From: Mytilus edulis
Taxonomy: Eukaryota; Mollusca; Bivalvia; Mytilida; Mytilidae
NCBI RefSeq assembly: GCF_963676685.1
Contig: NC_092345.1
Coordinates: 80,479,592-80,543,591, forward strand
Direction of reading: 5' to 3'
Length of the DNA stretch: 64,000 bases
The position numbers and the translations under genes were made by a program. Shown here piece by piece: positions 1 through 13,678 of this stretch. The notes below the pieces were generated by a model. The model was not told the DNA's origin and did not search any database. It saw only the letters and a list, made by a program, of their open reading frames with translations. The first letter of the stretch is position 1, and each line of letters starts with the position of its first letter.

Positions 1-1969
1 TGGCTTTTTGCAAAGCAATATTTCTGCCTGTACCCTCTTTTTCCATTGACACTATAAATTTTATAATTTAAGACGCCCCGATTTGCAGAACAAATAAGAT
101 GGTTTCGTTGTTAATATGTTTCTTTGACTTTATTAATATGCATTAAACTTGCCATGAGGGGTTAAACTAAAATCATTCAATCAATTACAACTTTAGGTAC
201 TGAGCATTTCAAAGGAGACAGAATCCCTCTTTTGTTAAATTTACTGTAGGCTTATGTGAGAGTGAATATAAAAATAAGGAGATTTTGTATGATTGACAAT
301 GAGACAACTATCCCCAGAGTCAAAATTACGTGGATGTTAGCAACTACAATAATAAACAATTGTTTTACAATCTGTTTTTCATATAATATTATTTATTGAG
401 ATTATTTTATTTCCTTTTTGCTTTGGAAGAATTTATATTGGTAAGCAATGACTATACTTCTGTGTGATATTGTAGAAACTGTTATAATGTTCATGTAATT
501 AATTTTGTGTTTAATAAATATGATTACCACCTACAACTCCCAGGACATTATAAATGGATGAAAGGCAAATAAACAAAATACTAGTTTTTGTGATAATCAT
601 CCATTTTTTTATGATTTGTCATTAAATATTCGTATATTTCATAAGCTGTCATTGTTAATAATGGATTTTATTATAGTACGTGGGCGTCTATTCAAAAGCT
701 TTTTTTTTAAAGTTATTTTTGGAAATTGTAATGCTTTCATCTCTACTTAGTTACTTTTGGTAATAACTTTTTGTGACCGAACATATTTATTACATATGGT
801 CTTTGAATCAACATGTATCCGGTTGAACAAAGCATTATTTCGGTTTATATATAGCGTCAAAACATATTATTTCAAGATCATATTGTGTGCATATAAATGA
901 TTCAGAAAGTAGTTCTTTTAAAATAGTCAATATATCAAAGAATACTTGGAGTACTAGTGGTTCATCAGTGTTCTAAATTTCATCTCATTCACGCTTGCAA
1001 ACGTATGCAATCATATACTGATATATCCTTCAAGAATAAGCGCGAGATAGCTCCTAATCTTATATAAACTTATACATAAATATTGCATTTTAGTTGAGTT
1101 TAGACCATTTTGCTTAAAAAAACCAATCCAATATTGTGTCATCTCTACGTCGCAATAACACTTGTTTTTGCGTCTTAAAAATAAATCCCTTAAGATCAAA
1201 CGAGATGACGAAATGTCTTTGTGGTCACCCCTCATTTTCAATGCTTCTTTTCATCGCCGTTGTGTCAAAAAGTACGACTTATCAGATTTATAAGCTCATC
1301 TACCATTGGTACTGGCAAATTAATTAAACTGTTTTACAATTACTACACAAACTTAAGGTCACGACAGGTGTGCTATGCTATCATTAAATAGTATATAAAA
1401 ACCTTGTCCTATATGATGCCGTATCATTTAATTAACAATTCATAAAATGTTAACAGATAGAAGTAAAATAAAAAGTTTATTGATAATTATTTGCACGAGA
1501 GATATTCTATTATTGCGAGTGTGCCAGTAGGTAAGCAAGCCATAATCTTAATTAATATTTAGATGTGATACTTCACAACATTTTGTGGCCTATCTATCAC
1601 GTTTAGGGTACGTTTTGGCTGCCCTTTATTCTGATTCTGTGATCTAGAAAATCTTAACATTTAACAGGTGTTATGTTATCTCGTTCTGGTCGATTGTTGG
1701 ACGAAAATTAGAGAAAATTGTTTTGCCGGATTTATAGCATTGCCCTTGATATCACTCATGAAACATAATAACTGAGATGTCATAATAAGTTTACTCTTAA
1801 TAACGAAAATTATGTAAGCTATACTCATCTCACATTCAATAAATCAATTGCACAATCTAGTGATATTTAGATCGAAATGACGTGTTTTGTATATATCACT
1901 TTGTTTTATCTACTATAAATTGAACTCTTTTTATTTGAATGTTAAGAACCCCGTCAAAACTTTTTCTTA
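1..1969. other. AT-rich sequence, no gene seen
   Basis: Only short chance frames on either strand. No RT, TIR or tRNA-like structure was recognised. Confidence 0.6.
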
Positions 1970-2175
1970 AAAAGAAAAAAGTAAAATCAAGCAAATGCTG
2001 AACTCAAAGGAAAATTTAAAACGGAAAGACACTAATCAAATGGCAAAATCAAAAGCGCAAACACATTAAACGAATGGTTAACACCTATCGTATTCCTGAC
2101 TTTTTTATGTAAAAAATGATGGACTGAATCTAGTTAGATAGCTAGCTAAACTTCTCACTTGTGTGACAATCGCAT
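1970..2175 (-). repeat. Interspersed repeat family 3
   Basis: Landmarks AAACGGAAAG, CAAATGGCAAAATCAAAAGC and TAGCTAGCTAAAC are shared in the same order with 4255-4475, 35735-35935 and others. Strand is given relative to the copies that read on into the AACAGCGGTATAC end. Confidence 0.55.
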
Positions 2176-3829
2176 CCAAATTAAGAAGCGGGAGTAGTGG
2201 AAGTAAAAACCATACACGATGATCATAACGGTAGAATATCCGGAAATCATTTTTTCAAAATGATTCCCTAGCTTATTCAAAATAATTTAATCATTGAGAA
2301 AGATAACACGCTATATTGTTTGTCTATTGTCTTTTCTTAGGGTAGAGAACTCAGACAGCTACCACTACAGAACCATATATTGATTAATTTGATCTGGACG
2401 ACGAAGACGCAACACAAAATTAAAGATAACCTCGTTTATACATATTGTATTTTAGAATAAATACGATATATCACTGCAGGTAGATGCATACATCAACACG
2501 AGACTTAGATTCGATATCTCTGCATCTGTGATAAAACTTGATATGGTAGAAATTTTCAGTATTAAAGTAAAGTGTTTTAATTATACTCCATTTTTAACCG
2601 GCCATATTTCGTGTACTTGACTTGAACAACATTTTATAAATATGAATAAAAACCCGCATTTATGAATCTGTATTGGTATAGCTCCTGAAGACATTATCAT
2701 TATCCTCTATGTTTAGCAAACTCTTTCTATTTTAGCTTTCTGACGTAAATATCTTTTGACCAAAATTAGAATGACAAATTGTTTCGCATTTGCCTGAAAA
2801 ATATAATTGAATGATATTATATAACCAACAAATTAGAACCTAATTTAGCATGAAACAGTTTAATTGTATTGAATTATAATAGGGATATTCTATTTCCTTA
2901 ATAATTTATCATCATGGGTTATAATTAAGTAATTGATATTAAGTGGCAAAGCTGATTTACATTTTCCAAAGATAGAATAAAATAAAGCCAAATCGACAAA
3001 CAAGCAACGTTTTAAAAAGACATTCTTTAATCTATAGATATACATATGTTGACAGGCTTTTTTTGTATACAGAAAGTGTTATTTGTAAACAGTGTCAGAA
3101 CAATATCTTTTGTGTAAAATTACGACTAATTACAATGATCAAACAAAGCTGTTATGTGTTACAAAAGTGTCACATTACTGAAACATTTGTACCTGGTTTA
3201 ACTGTTCAGACAGCATGATATGTTTACCTCTGAAATCTTATTTTAGTCACTATCAAATATTGAAGTGAATTTTCATTTCATATTTTGTCAGTCTTTGTAA
3301 GTTTATACAAATATTGGCAAATTTATTATATTGAATTTGCACTTAATAATTCATCTTTCTGATAAGTGTCATACTGTTTTTGATTGACATATAATATATA
3401 TATTTGGATTCAATTATATATCATTAATTTGGGTCATATTAAAAATGTTTGTATACTGTAGTGGTTTGAAAGTAAAATGAATTAAGGTTATATTTACAAG
3501 ATTACTGAAACTAAAACTCGTAAGCTAATATGGAAACTGGTATATATATAGAACATTTTATATACATAAAACGTGAATACATCGACAGACGGAGTCAAAA
3601 ATGAAACTTTACATAGCTTCGGCATTTTTACTTAAAGTTGAATTAAGATAAGAGAAGTGGGTACTAAAATTGATTAATTTAGATGTGTAAACTAATCAGG
3701 ATTTTCACAAGAAAATGGTAGCTTGAATATATATTTACCAGTCCTAAACTCCAAGATAAATAACAGAACCAGGAAAGTTCTAATTGGTTGGTGTTTTCCA
3801 AACCTCCAGTGGTAAATGATTCAAGTGTT
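2176..3829. other. AT-rich sequence, no gene seen
   Basis: No coding-like frame and no repeat shared with the rest of the window was recognised. Confidence 0.55.
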
Positions 3830-4110
3830 TCGAAGGGATAATCTAACTTTAAAACTTGAAGCCCTTGTATTTGATAGGTTCAGTATTGGCTGTAACTCTG
3901 TATTAAGGAAATCATTATAAGAAACGCAATCTCTAGAAAGTGTACAACTCGGAGATATAATACTCTAAATGCATGCACTGTAACGACAAAGAAATGGAAA
4001 GTTCACATTAGGGAATATGAAGTCATTAAGTTAAGTCCTTAACTTATCCCAAATTGTTAATTTGTAGATGTAACTCAAGATATATGACAGACTTAACAGA
4101 ATCTTTATTT
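3830..4110 (-). pseudogene. PLE reverse-transcriptase fragment, highly degenerate
   Basis: The minus strand resembles copy B about 25790-26010: ATGGAAAGTTCACATTAGGG (3993), then TTGTTAATTTGTAGATGTAACTCAAGATAT with the same spacing as in copy B. No frame survives. Confidence 0.45.
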
Positions 4111-4254
4111 CAATGAGATGAGACATTACTATCATAATGGTCACCGAAATTTGAATTAATCGATTGGAGGACTTGTTAGGGAATATCGAACTGGAGAAAA
4201 TTTTTACCTCCTTTTTATAAGTTCTTCTTAAGAAGGTCAGTGTTTGAAAATGAT

Positions 4255-4475
4255 AAATAAAAAAAATAACGAAACGATTTCTCCAATGAAAAGTAAAATA
4301 GGAAAGTCCATCATCAAATGGTAAAATTAAAATTAAAAGCACAAGCATATCAAACGAAAGGAAAACAGCTGTTATATTCCCGACTTGGGACAGGCATTTC
4401 TGTGTGTAGAAAATTGTTGATTAAATATGGTTTTACAACTAGCTGAAACTCTCACTTGCATGACAGTAGCATAGA
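4255..4475 (-). repeat. Interspersed repeat family 3
   Basis: Shares GGAAAGTCC..ATCAAATGG, CACAAGCATATCAAACGAA and the region ending ACTCTCACTTGCATGACAGT with 35735-35935. Confidence 0.5.
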
Positions 4476-7124
4476 ATTCCATTATATTGATATATATATA
4501 TATATATAAACACTCTATAGACATAAGTAAAAATGAAAGACAAGAATTCAAAAATAACAAAATATACAAAGACAAATAAAATACTATACTCGTAATTAAG
4601 ATGATAAACAAGTCAGTACCTAGTATATATATAATTTTAAGACCATGATGTGTTATTTATGAAGTTCATAAAGAATATTTATCTTCAACCTTGGGTATCT
4701 TCCGACGAACATTTTAGATGACGTGACGTTTTTTTGACATAACCCTGATTCATCAACTATCCGGGTCAGACATTTTATATAGTTCTTGAATATCAAAATT
4801 ATATCTCCTCTTTTGTCATAGATTCTGATACTTAGATGACCACTAATGTCAAATCAAGTCCTTAAATGAAACATAATTCATGCGAATAAGCGAAAAAGAT
4901 GAAGAAAAGTGAATGGAACAACTACGTTGATTTAGTCACAAAACTTTAATTATCTAATGAGAGGAGATAAAACAAATTTGGACTTTTTTCAAAAGTTTAA
5001 ATAATGAAAAGAATAAAGAATATATAATACTGATAGGTTTGGTTTTTTTTTCATTATCGGTTACATGAAGACATGACAGTGAACTCAATCACAATATAGT
5101 AAAGGTTCACTAGCATCCACGAATGCACTTTCAACAGAATAATTTTAAAAGTATCAGTTACAAGTAAAGTTGTTGATGATGCTCTACATACCAATATGAG
5201 TGTGAAATGCTCTTGTGCAAAATTTAATACCGGAATCTACTTTACATCTGAACATATAAGGATATAGGTTAAACATGTAATATTTTCAGAAATATTGATA
5301 TGGGGAAGGGACGTCAACTTGACTTAAAAAACAATCAAGGAATTGAGTATCTGCAACTTTATGCAGTTGCAATATAGATATTTCTCTAAGTTAAGTCTTT
5401 CCGTTTCCTATGAAAGTGTTAGCTAAGCGTTTTCAGATGAAAATTTAAAACTGTATTCTCTGGCCCACATTGTTTTGTCAAGACAAAGCTGTAATTGTAT
5501 CTGTACGTTATATATTTTATGACCTTTCTTACATATAAGAATATCGTCTACATACAAGTATCCCTCAGTACTATAACTTAGAAGTTAATCTAAACTATGG
5601 ATTTAAAAAAATTTTAAAAGTAAAAAGTTTTCTTTTGGGGACACTTGTGACCAAACAGATAGGAAAACGTAAAATAAATGTCTTCCGCTATGACAGTTAA
5701 ATTTTTTGATAATTTTGAATAGTAAATAATTTTGAATCCTATCTTTCAACATTATATAACAGAAATCAACGAGATCGTTGGTAATATACAGATCCATATG
5801 ATATTATTAACGTTTTGATCTGTATGGAATCATTTTCAAAACAAACAAATTTTGAATATGGGTCTGGATAGACATACATTTCTCGCACAAGGGCATTATA
5901 ATGCTATTTCAACGACAACCAGAAAAGGTCTAACATATGCTTGTGAATCTTGAATGTATAAGGTTACAGGCTATTTTTCATTTTTATTGACTAAATAAGA
6001 TTTCCACCACGTATTCCTCACCATTTATTACTTTATTTGCTGTTTTTATCTGGCTTCCTCTTTTTTGTGAGAGGGCAGTATTTTACAACTTGTAGTCAGT
6101 TTAAAATTTCTTTGCCGACATCACAGAGTTGGGCCAATTCATTATATATCACAACGCGGGGTTCTCATGATTTCTATTTTCTTTGCAAAATTTGATGCTT
6201 TGGGTCGAATTTTAACTAATTCGTTCAATTTGTTCAGTTTATTTCAATATGGCTGAGATTTTTCGAGTTTTCTCTGAAATGGTTTCTGTAAACAATATTT
6301 AAAATGTCAACTATATGAAATTTTAACATAATTTTGTACTAAATGTATACATAATCCAATATGTTGTTATAATAACTATAAAGGGTGTAGATATATTTAG
6401 CAAGAATTGCTATTAATTGTGGGTAACTGCAAAATGAATTTATCTTTGTTTTATATGAAATAGAAGATATTTGGACTTATATAAAACAATCGCACAAAAA
6501 ATCTGGTAAACAAAGTGCACAAACAAATAAACAGTTAGTGATTGTCAAAAAAAGCGAATTCAACCTTTCAATACAAACTTTATACAATAACAGGCGAAGT
6601 TGCTTCATTTGAAAAATAAAATGAACACTTTAAATGATACTTTTTCGATTGAAATGACCGAAACAAAGATAAATAATTTTTGAAATTATCTTGAATGATT
6701 TTCAATAAAGGTGGTTTTAATGGATGAGACAGGTGCTCTTATTGGAGATCTGTGAGAAGGTATAATCTTACACCACACCTGTGACAAAGTAAATTGTACT
6801 TCCTCTCTCAGGTGTACTCCTAGTTAACATAAATACGACAAAATCAATGACATACAATCCATATGAAATCAAATTAATCGATTTAATATGGACCAAAATA
6901 TACAATTTCAAATGGATTCGAACATGCATGTATCTTTACTTTAAACAGGGTACCCATTGAACGGATTATCTGGCATAGATCTTCCTGATTTATATGATTG
7001 TTTCATGATTTTGAGAGACATCTGTCGCTTTTTGACATTGTTGCCGTCGATTGTGAGGTGTGAGTATATATAAATAAGGGATCAACCAAAAGCCTGAAAG
7101 TATAATACTAATTTCTAGTGAAGT
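4476..7124. other. AT-rich sequence, no gene seen
   Basis: A short (TA)n run at about 4491-4509 and scattered short frames. No recognisable element. Confidence 0.55.
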
Positions 7125-7180
7125 TAAAGACCTAACTAGATCTTTAAATTCCCTTTTAGATATATTGATGATGTTATATC
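7125..7180 (+). pseudogene. Short PLE-type RT palm fragment
   Basis: A short + strand frame reads LFRYIDDVISLNY, the catalytic palm motif seen in PLE copies B and C. No other RT motif could be joined to it, so it is either a very short relic or a coincidence. The exact spacing around YIDD favours a relic. Confidence 0.4.
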
Positions 7181-7240
7181 ACTCAATTATCCATTTTAAT
7201 GTGAACTTGAGCAATCTGCCAGAAGTGGAGAGTCAGGAGT

Positions 7241-7340
7241 CGGTTTCACAAAAAATACTTACGACTAAGATTGGTCGTAAGTCATGAAGAATTCAGTATA
7301 CTTACGATCAATCCTAGTCGTAAGTTTTTTACTGAAACTG
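7241..7340. repeat. 100-bp foldback repeat, ACTTACGACTAAGATT arms
   Basis: CGGTTTCAC..ACTTACGACTAAGATT on the left pairs with AATCCTAGTCGTAAGT..ACTGAAACTG on the right. Each arm also holds an internal CTTACGA/TCGTAAG pair, giving a cruciform-like structure. Confidence 0.55.
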
Positions 7341-7599
7341 ATTCCTGTTTCATTATAGAATTTTTCTTCAATATTGACACAAATAGATGACTTCAAAATA
7401 GAATCTATGCCAAACGAGATGATTTCAACTTCCCAAATTGTCAACTTCTCATTTCTCAGCAGTATCATTCTATCTGTATTATCGTTTGGCGTTGACATAT
7501 CTCATTTAATATACTACTCTCGAGCATGCTAATACTTTATTGACTCGATGGAATAGGTTGTGCCCTTCACACGAAAACTGCTGCGAAGAGTCATGAGGA

Positions 7600-7740
7600 A
7601 GAACGTAGAGAAAATTCAAAACGGGAAGTCCCTTAAAACAAATCTCATAATCAAAAGCTCAAACACCAAAGGAATGCAAAACAGCTGTCATATTCCTGAA
7701 CAAGTTATAGTTTTACGGTCACCATAAAAAATTGTTTACT
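7600..7740 (-). repeat. Interspersed repeat family 3, fragment
   Basis: GAGAAAATTCAAAACGGGAA and the following ATCAAAAGCTCAAACACC match 35745-35800. It breaks off before the CTAGC part. Confidence 0.45.
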
Positions 7741-7769
7741 GATGCAATGTGTCTATGTCACAACTCAAT

Positions 7770-8205
7770 AGCGAAATGCTTTTGCAATGTTAGATCTTTA
7801 AAAGGTAGTCGTCTGATCTGTAATTAAACTGTTTGTGTCCTATTCCCAATTGTTACTCTTTGGCTTATCGTGAATTCGTATGACGGTTGTTGCATGAATA
7901 GCATGATACGTTTTATCAGTCGAAACACCCAGTTTTGCACCATTTATGTTCATGTGATTCTATCAGTTTGTGTGTTTGTTGCATTGATTTGATTCTAGTT
8001 AATCTATTAAAGAGATTTGAACATCGGTAAACTACTGTCAGTTTTTTTTACTGAGACTGACCAATATAAAAATATAAGCAATGCACAGAACATTCCGTAA
8101 AGCACACTAAAACATGCATTATAAATTTTAAACAACCACCTTAGATTCCTTTCTTTGGATATGCACACAAATATGTGGCAGAATAAAGTAATTTGTGCCA
8201 TTTTC
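7770..8205. repeat. Direct duplication, copy 1
   Basis: Shares TCTGATCTGTAATT..ACTGTTTGTGTCCTATTCCC, then CACCCAGTTTTGCAC, TTCATGTGATTC and the later CAACCACC..TTTGGATA block with 8318-8612. Copy 2 lacks about 130 internal bases. Confidence 0.6.
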
Positions 8206-8317
8206 AAGACTTGGTACAGCAGTTTCCTTATTTAAAAAATGTGGGATTCGACACTTAATGGGTTTCAAGGTCATCATTCGCAATAGTTTAACATAAACGA
8301 TTTGTCGGTTTCAAGCG

Positions 8318-8612
8318 ACTTGCTTTTGTAATTTTGGATCTTTGAAAACTAATAAAGTCCTCTGATCTGTAATTTTACTGTTTCTGTCCTATTCCCGATG
8401 TAAACATTTTGCCTGGTTGTGAATTCGTATGGCGGGTGTTACATTCATAGCAGGAGGAGACGCTTAATCTGTCAAAGCACCCAGTTTTGCACAATTTGTT
8501 CATGTGATTCCCTCAGTTCGTGTGTTTGTTGCCTTATAAACTTAAAACAACCACTCTCTTTGGATAGGCAAACAAATATGTTGCAGGGTTAAAATAATTT
8601 GTGTGCACCTGC
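8318..8612. repeat. Direct duplication, copy 2
   Basis: Same blocks in the same order as 7770-8205, moderately diverged. Possibly two insertions of one repeat family rather than a segmental duplication. Confidence 0.6.
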
Positions 8613-9744
8613 TCCCATCCATTCAGCCTCGATCAATTGATTATGAAAATTTAATTCTAGTAAAATAATGCTAATAATAATAAACAAACAGGTCTGCTTC
8701 CCTAATTATTACGTTAAAGATTATTATTGCATATTTAATACTATTGTCGTATGGAACAAATAAAGAACGAATATACTCTGCTTAGAATTTTTGGCATCTT
8801 ATTTACTGCTGATGATTTTTAACATTTAGCTGATGGCTTAGAATTCTTTACTTTCAGCTTACTAACCAGATAGCAGATGAACTCTTACCAAGCCACTACT
8901 ACGATCTTGTATATGCTCCTGTTTTATATCTAAAACGCTAGTAGAATACGAATAACAATTAATATAAAATTCAATATTACAGGTATATGCAATAGTTCTA
9001 CCTTGCAATATGTCATTTGTTTACATAGAAAAAAATATGTCGCTAAGTATTAAGGGAGATAACTGCCGTACTGTACTTTTTTCAAATATATATTGTTTTA
9101 CTTACACATGTATTTACATTTATTGACTTTTCTGTGATCATAACATGTGTCTACAACACGTTGTATAAAAGTAGTTGAAGATGAAATGAATGAGAAATGT
9201 TTTCTTTGTATTCAAGCAGCTTGAACAGATGGACTACAAATGTGTCCACCATTCCACTAAACAAGTCGTCTTTAAGAGAGAGATATACAGTTTTCTTCGT
9301 TGTAAATATTCTTTCACATTGCTATAATTTTCTTATATATTAGGGAAAGGTGAATTCTCAACGTGCATGTTAACAATTGCAACGTTTTATTTTTCGTTTA
9401 CCCACACGTTGTTCAAATAAAATTCGATTTTTTTCTTCTTCAAAAGAAGTAAATGTTTTGATCTTTATTATGACAATTTCCCAAGTTTACAATGGTTACA
9501 GATTCAAATTGATTCATTGACTTCTTTTACTAAAGCACTTATTTTATATTTTAAGATTTGCAAGAGCCAGTTAATAAAAAAACACAATACTTAAGAAATA
9601 AATACTTCTATCTGTTAAACAAAAGCGTAAAGAAAATTCAAAGGGACAACACAAATCATCAGTCGAAGAAAAGGTAATGTGATGGCCATGCAGAAATAAA
9701 TCGGCCAACACCCTTACAAGTCTACAAAACAGTATACATAAAAC
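8613..9744. other. AT-rich sequence, no gene seen
   Basis: A faint trace of repeat family 3 near 9625-9660 (AAAGAAAATTCAAAGGG). Otherwise nothing is recognised. Confidence 0.5.
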
Positions 9745-9860
9745 TGCCGTATTAAGTCAGAAATATGACAGTTGTTATCCATTTGTTAGACGTGTTTGAC
9801 CTTTTGAATATTCCATTTGATCAGGGCCTTCCGTTTGAATTTTCCTAAGGAGTTTTTTTT
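9745..9860 (+). repeat. Interspersed repeat family 3, fragment
   Basis: TAAGTCAGAAATATGACAGT, then TGTTTGACCTTTTGAAT and GGCCTTCCGTTTGAATTTTC match 11330-11425. A poly-T run follows at about 9848-9870. Confidence 0.45.
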
Positions 9861-10039
9861 TTTTTTTTTTTGCTATTTTACTTTTTGAAAACACAAACTC
9901 AACAAAAAGTACCAGAAGATACGCAGATACTCCCATGATAGTGGCAATTATCGTGTTGCTTATAGTACAAATTTGTTGATAAGTCTCATTCGTTGATGGC
10001 ATATTCGTAAAAAAAAAAAGGCTTGATTGTTACTCCGAC

Positions 10040-10435
10040 AATTGAACCATATCTGTCTTCAGCTTTGAGACATAATTCCTTTACGGTCAACCAAACCATA
10101 ATGACGTTCTTGAAATTGTATGAAGAGATGATGGATATCTTTACAAATTGAAAACAAAATTCAGTAGACATCCGTGGTTCAACTGCATCCTTGCACGCTT
10201 TAATCTGCTATCAAGGCAGTCATTATCGGAATAGCATGTACCTGAAGGTTGTGTCGATTGGGAGTTATATTACCTGTATACGCAATAGCTGCAGAAATGT
10301 TGCTTCAGGGTAAAAAATCACAATAGTAAGAGGATATTATCTCTTGTTTGTAAAGTTTAGTTTTTAGCTGACCTCGTTGTCAATGTCAAAATGTAAGACA
10401 AGATATTAAGCCGACTTAACTGATCATCTGGCAGA
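10040..10435 (-). pseudogene. PLE reverse-transcriptase fragment, degenerate
   Basis: The minus strand matches copy B about 25690-26010: ACGGTCAACCAA (10084) near the C-terminus, then the stretch with GTATACGCAATAGCTGC (about 10275), where copy B encodes PAYGVYI, and GTCAATGTCAAAATGTAAG (about 10380). Small deletions and stops throughout. Confidence 0.55.
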
Positions 10436-10489
10436 TGTCAACATAGAAAAAAACAGGTGCTACTGGCTGCACTTTTTAAAATAGGGATA

Positions 10490-10635
10490 TATGAAGTAAA
10501 AAAGTATATTTAAACAAAACGCATTTGACTAACAGGTCGAACAACTGATGTTCTTTAACCTGCTGACTGCCATTGGCGATTGCCAAATAAAATTGATCAC
10601 AAGATGTAACAAAATGGATCTTAATATAAATTTAA
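10490..10635 (-). repeat. Interspersed repeat, also at 62090-62240
   Basis: AACAGGTCGAACAACTGATG, TGCCATTGGCGATTGCC and TGTAACAAAATGGATC are the complement of blocks at 62108-62205. Confidence 0.5.
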
Positions 10636-10784
10636 TACTAAACAGAAAAAAATAACTTGTGGCCACGATGTTATGCCACAAACATACGGTGTCAATATTT
10701 TTTAGTACACCAGATCAAGATTTCGACAATAAATGTCTCTTCAGTGATGTTAGGGATCGAAACGGTATTTGGAAGGCCATATAA

Positions 10785-10790
10785 AATATA

Positions 10791-10885
<95 letters not shown>
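10785..10885. repeat. (TA)n microsatellite
   Basis: About 40 uninterrupted TA units from 10798 to 10882, flanked by AAAATATATATATTTTATAT and TGTGTGTAT. The long Tyr-Ile open frames across it are artefacts. Confidence 0.9.
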
Positions 10886-10888
<3 letters not shown>

Positions 10889-11294
10889 ATATTGTATTTC
10901 ATGTATATTTACTTAAGACTACTAGAGAAGAGGAGCACACATTTAGATTCAATAGAAATCAATATAATCTAAAAAAAAAATACAAAAAAAATAACACCCA
11001 ACCTTCAGCTTATGAACTTATCGAATATAGAGTCAAGCATTTTGATGATGTCAGTTTTAAAACATATCTTTTAGTAAGAATGCGGGTGGTTATTTACAAG
11101 TATAACTTGTGCCTTCTCAAATCATAACATGGGTATCTACTTTTACCATTTATTTTATGGAACACAAGTTTTTACTTATTTTTCGATCTATCTTAAAGTT
11201 TAGATAATAATACACTTCTAGAAGATGGAGCTAGAATTTTAGATGTCAGATATGTATGATATAAAACAAAGACCTCAGCTATAAAACTATATTT

Positions 11295-11465
11295 AACCCA
11301 CCATTTTCTACAGAAGTAAATGCCTGTACCAAGTCAGGAATATGACATTTGATATCCATTTGTTTCATGTGCTTGAGCTTTTAAATGTGCCACTTGCTTA
11401 TGAACTTTCCGTTTAGAAATTTCCTCTAAGTTCGGTATTTTTGTTATTTTACTTTTTAGATCATA
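11295..11465 (+). repeat. Interspersed repeat family 3
   Basis: TTTAACCCACCATTTTCTAC, TGCCTGTACCAAGTCAGGAA and TTTCCGTTTAGAAATTTCCT run in the same order as in 29040-29190. Confidence 0.5.
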
Positions 11466-13678
11466 ATTATGTACTGAGTATGTACTCTGATAGATCTATA
11501 TGTATCGAGATCCGATTTACGCCGCACCTAGTATATAGTTTCAAAGGTACTCTAAAGCCCACTTTTGATTGATTACAGATGTCCGTTATATGGACTCAAT
11601 TCACCAAAATCTGAATGAAAGTCTTCTATAAAATCAAATAAATAATGAAGAAGTAGAACAGAAAATATTCAATTGTAACTTTATAATTTGTTAAAGGTAT
11701 ATACTGCTATGAAATCGAAGTAAAACCCAGAACACAAGGCCTATTGTTGAAATATGTCATCTAGACCATTACGTTAAACACAAGGTTAAATTTCACTCTA
11801 ACAGTTTTATGAATGGAAACGACCAATTACGTGACCCGTTATATTCTGCACATAAATTAACTTAAAGAAAATTGTGTTTGTCGTTTATTTGATATGGTCT
11901 TTTTATAAATCAGAAAATCTGATAACGTTAAGCAATAAATGAAGTGTTAGATTCCCGTATATAATATGATCAAAATACTGTACAAGTTAAATCTAGTATT
12001 TGGACTAGATTATGGCCGAAAGTAGAATTTAGATAGTACCTTTTATCAGCTGATCTTTATTTTCTGTTTATTTTTCTCCGAAATGATAGGTAGAAAGATC
12101 GATCTTATTCGATGCAGTAAATTTATAAAAACTTAAATTTTAAATAATCATACCAAAATAAGATGAATGACTTGTCTTTCGAAAGTATCAAAAAAAATGA
12201 AATCAGCAAATGTAACATTTAAACATTTCTAATGTATTCTAACATAAGTGTCTAATAGTATCTGTCGTTTGTCTGTCCTATACACAATTATTCTTTATTT
12301 CAATTGCTTTATTTATTATTTAATTATATTATAAAAGACTTGCTAATGAAGAGACCATTTTCTTGTTTTAGGAAGCAAAAGGAACAAATCATACTTTATA
12401 AAAAAAAATATTTCCAATGGTGTTGGTAGATTTATTCTCTTGTCCTGGTATCCTTTTGACCGATATTTACCAGTTCCTATGGAGACGACTTCATAAGTAT
12501 GATTTACTAGTGCCTAGTTAAGTTTGTCTTAATTTAGAAAATAAATAGTTTAAACTAACAAATGCCAGCAATTGAGCTGGAACAGCATTACATAAAGACT
12601 TTGTATGAGTTTTTTATTGCTGGATCTTTGATTTTTCTTAGTGTTTCGTGAACTGTTGTTTTATAGTAGCCTTTTTGCCGAAGAAATGGTGTTGTCATAT
12701 TTTTTCGACTTCGGTTTTTTTATTTTCCATCGTCTTTGATTGACGTGAGAGCCAGTACGACATATATGTATGTTTTGTGTAGAACTATTAACAGAGATTA
12801 TGTAATTATACAAAAACTTCCAATTTTTTATATCATACGTGTATAATTAGACACTGATTGAAATAATTATAGGCTTCTATAGTTCGTTCGGTATATTTTT
12901 AAATTCGTATAAACATTCAACATAAATGGGTAATATTCTCGATAACACTTTAACAAGAGCTGTTAATTAAACGTATTTCATTTTAACAATGCAATATTTG
13001 GGGCGTTGGTCTTTTGTCATTGTTAAGTATATCTTGGCTATTATACTTATAAACAAATACGTCCTGTTACACCCATGTATTGCCCATTTATAGCTATACC
13101 TTTGTTTACTTTGTTTTGTACTGTACTTTATAATTAAACTATCATTAAACAAAGGATAACCTTGGAATTGTATAAGGATAATGTTATGAATAGTTATAAT
13201 ATCACTTTCGGTAATTGGTCCTGTTACCCATTGATAAAAGACCTTTGAAATTCATTGTTTCTCGCGGGTAGAGAAGACGGCCACAGTAGAATCGTAAAAG
13301 TACAGTTTTGATGGCCCCTTTGATAAAAATGTCTTGTGTCTTTTAATTATACTTCTATTCTTGTTCACATGAAATAACAGATGTAAAATGAATTTCGGAA
13401 TTACTTTTAAAGAAGATTAATACATTTAAACATATTTGCAATCCAATGCTACGAACTCATATTTCGCAAGACAAAACTAAATCATTCTTCATATCTTTTA
13501 TTATAGCAATCCCATGAATTATTGGCATTGTGCTTAGTCCAGATTTAATTTGTCAACACTTCCCTTACTGGTTTTTACAGTTTTTCTTGTGTCACTTGAT
13601 ACACCACTTTCAAGGCTTGATGATGTTGGTTGCTTTCTGTCAAAAAGATTTGTTCACATCTTTGTCCGTTGCTGTTTA
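11466..13678. other. AT-rich sequence, no gene seen
   Basis: Short frames only. Sequence near 12640-12740 faintly resembles PLE tail family 2 (TTCGACTT, TTTTTGCCGAA) but is too diverged to assign. Confidence 0.5.

Noticed and set aside
10657..11127. 156-codon + frame rich in Tyr-Ile
   Set aside because: It is the translation of the (TA)n microsatellite and its flanks.
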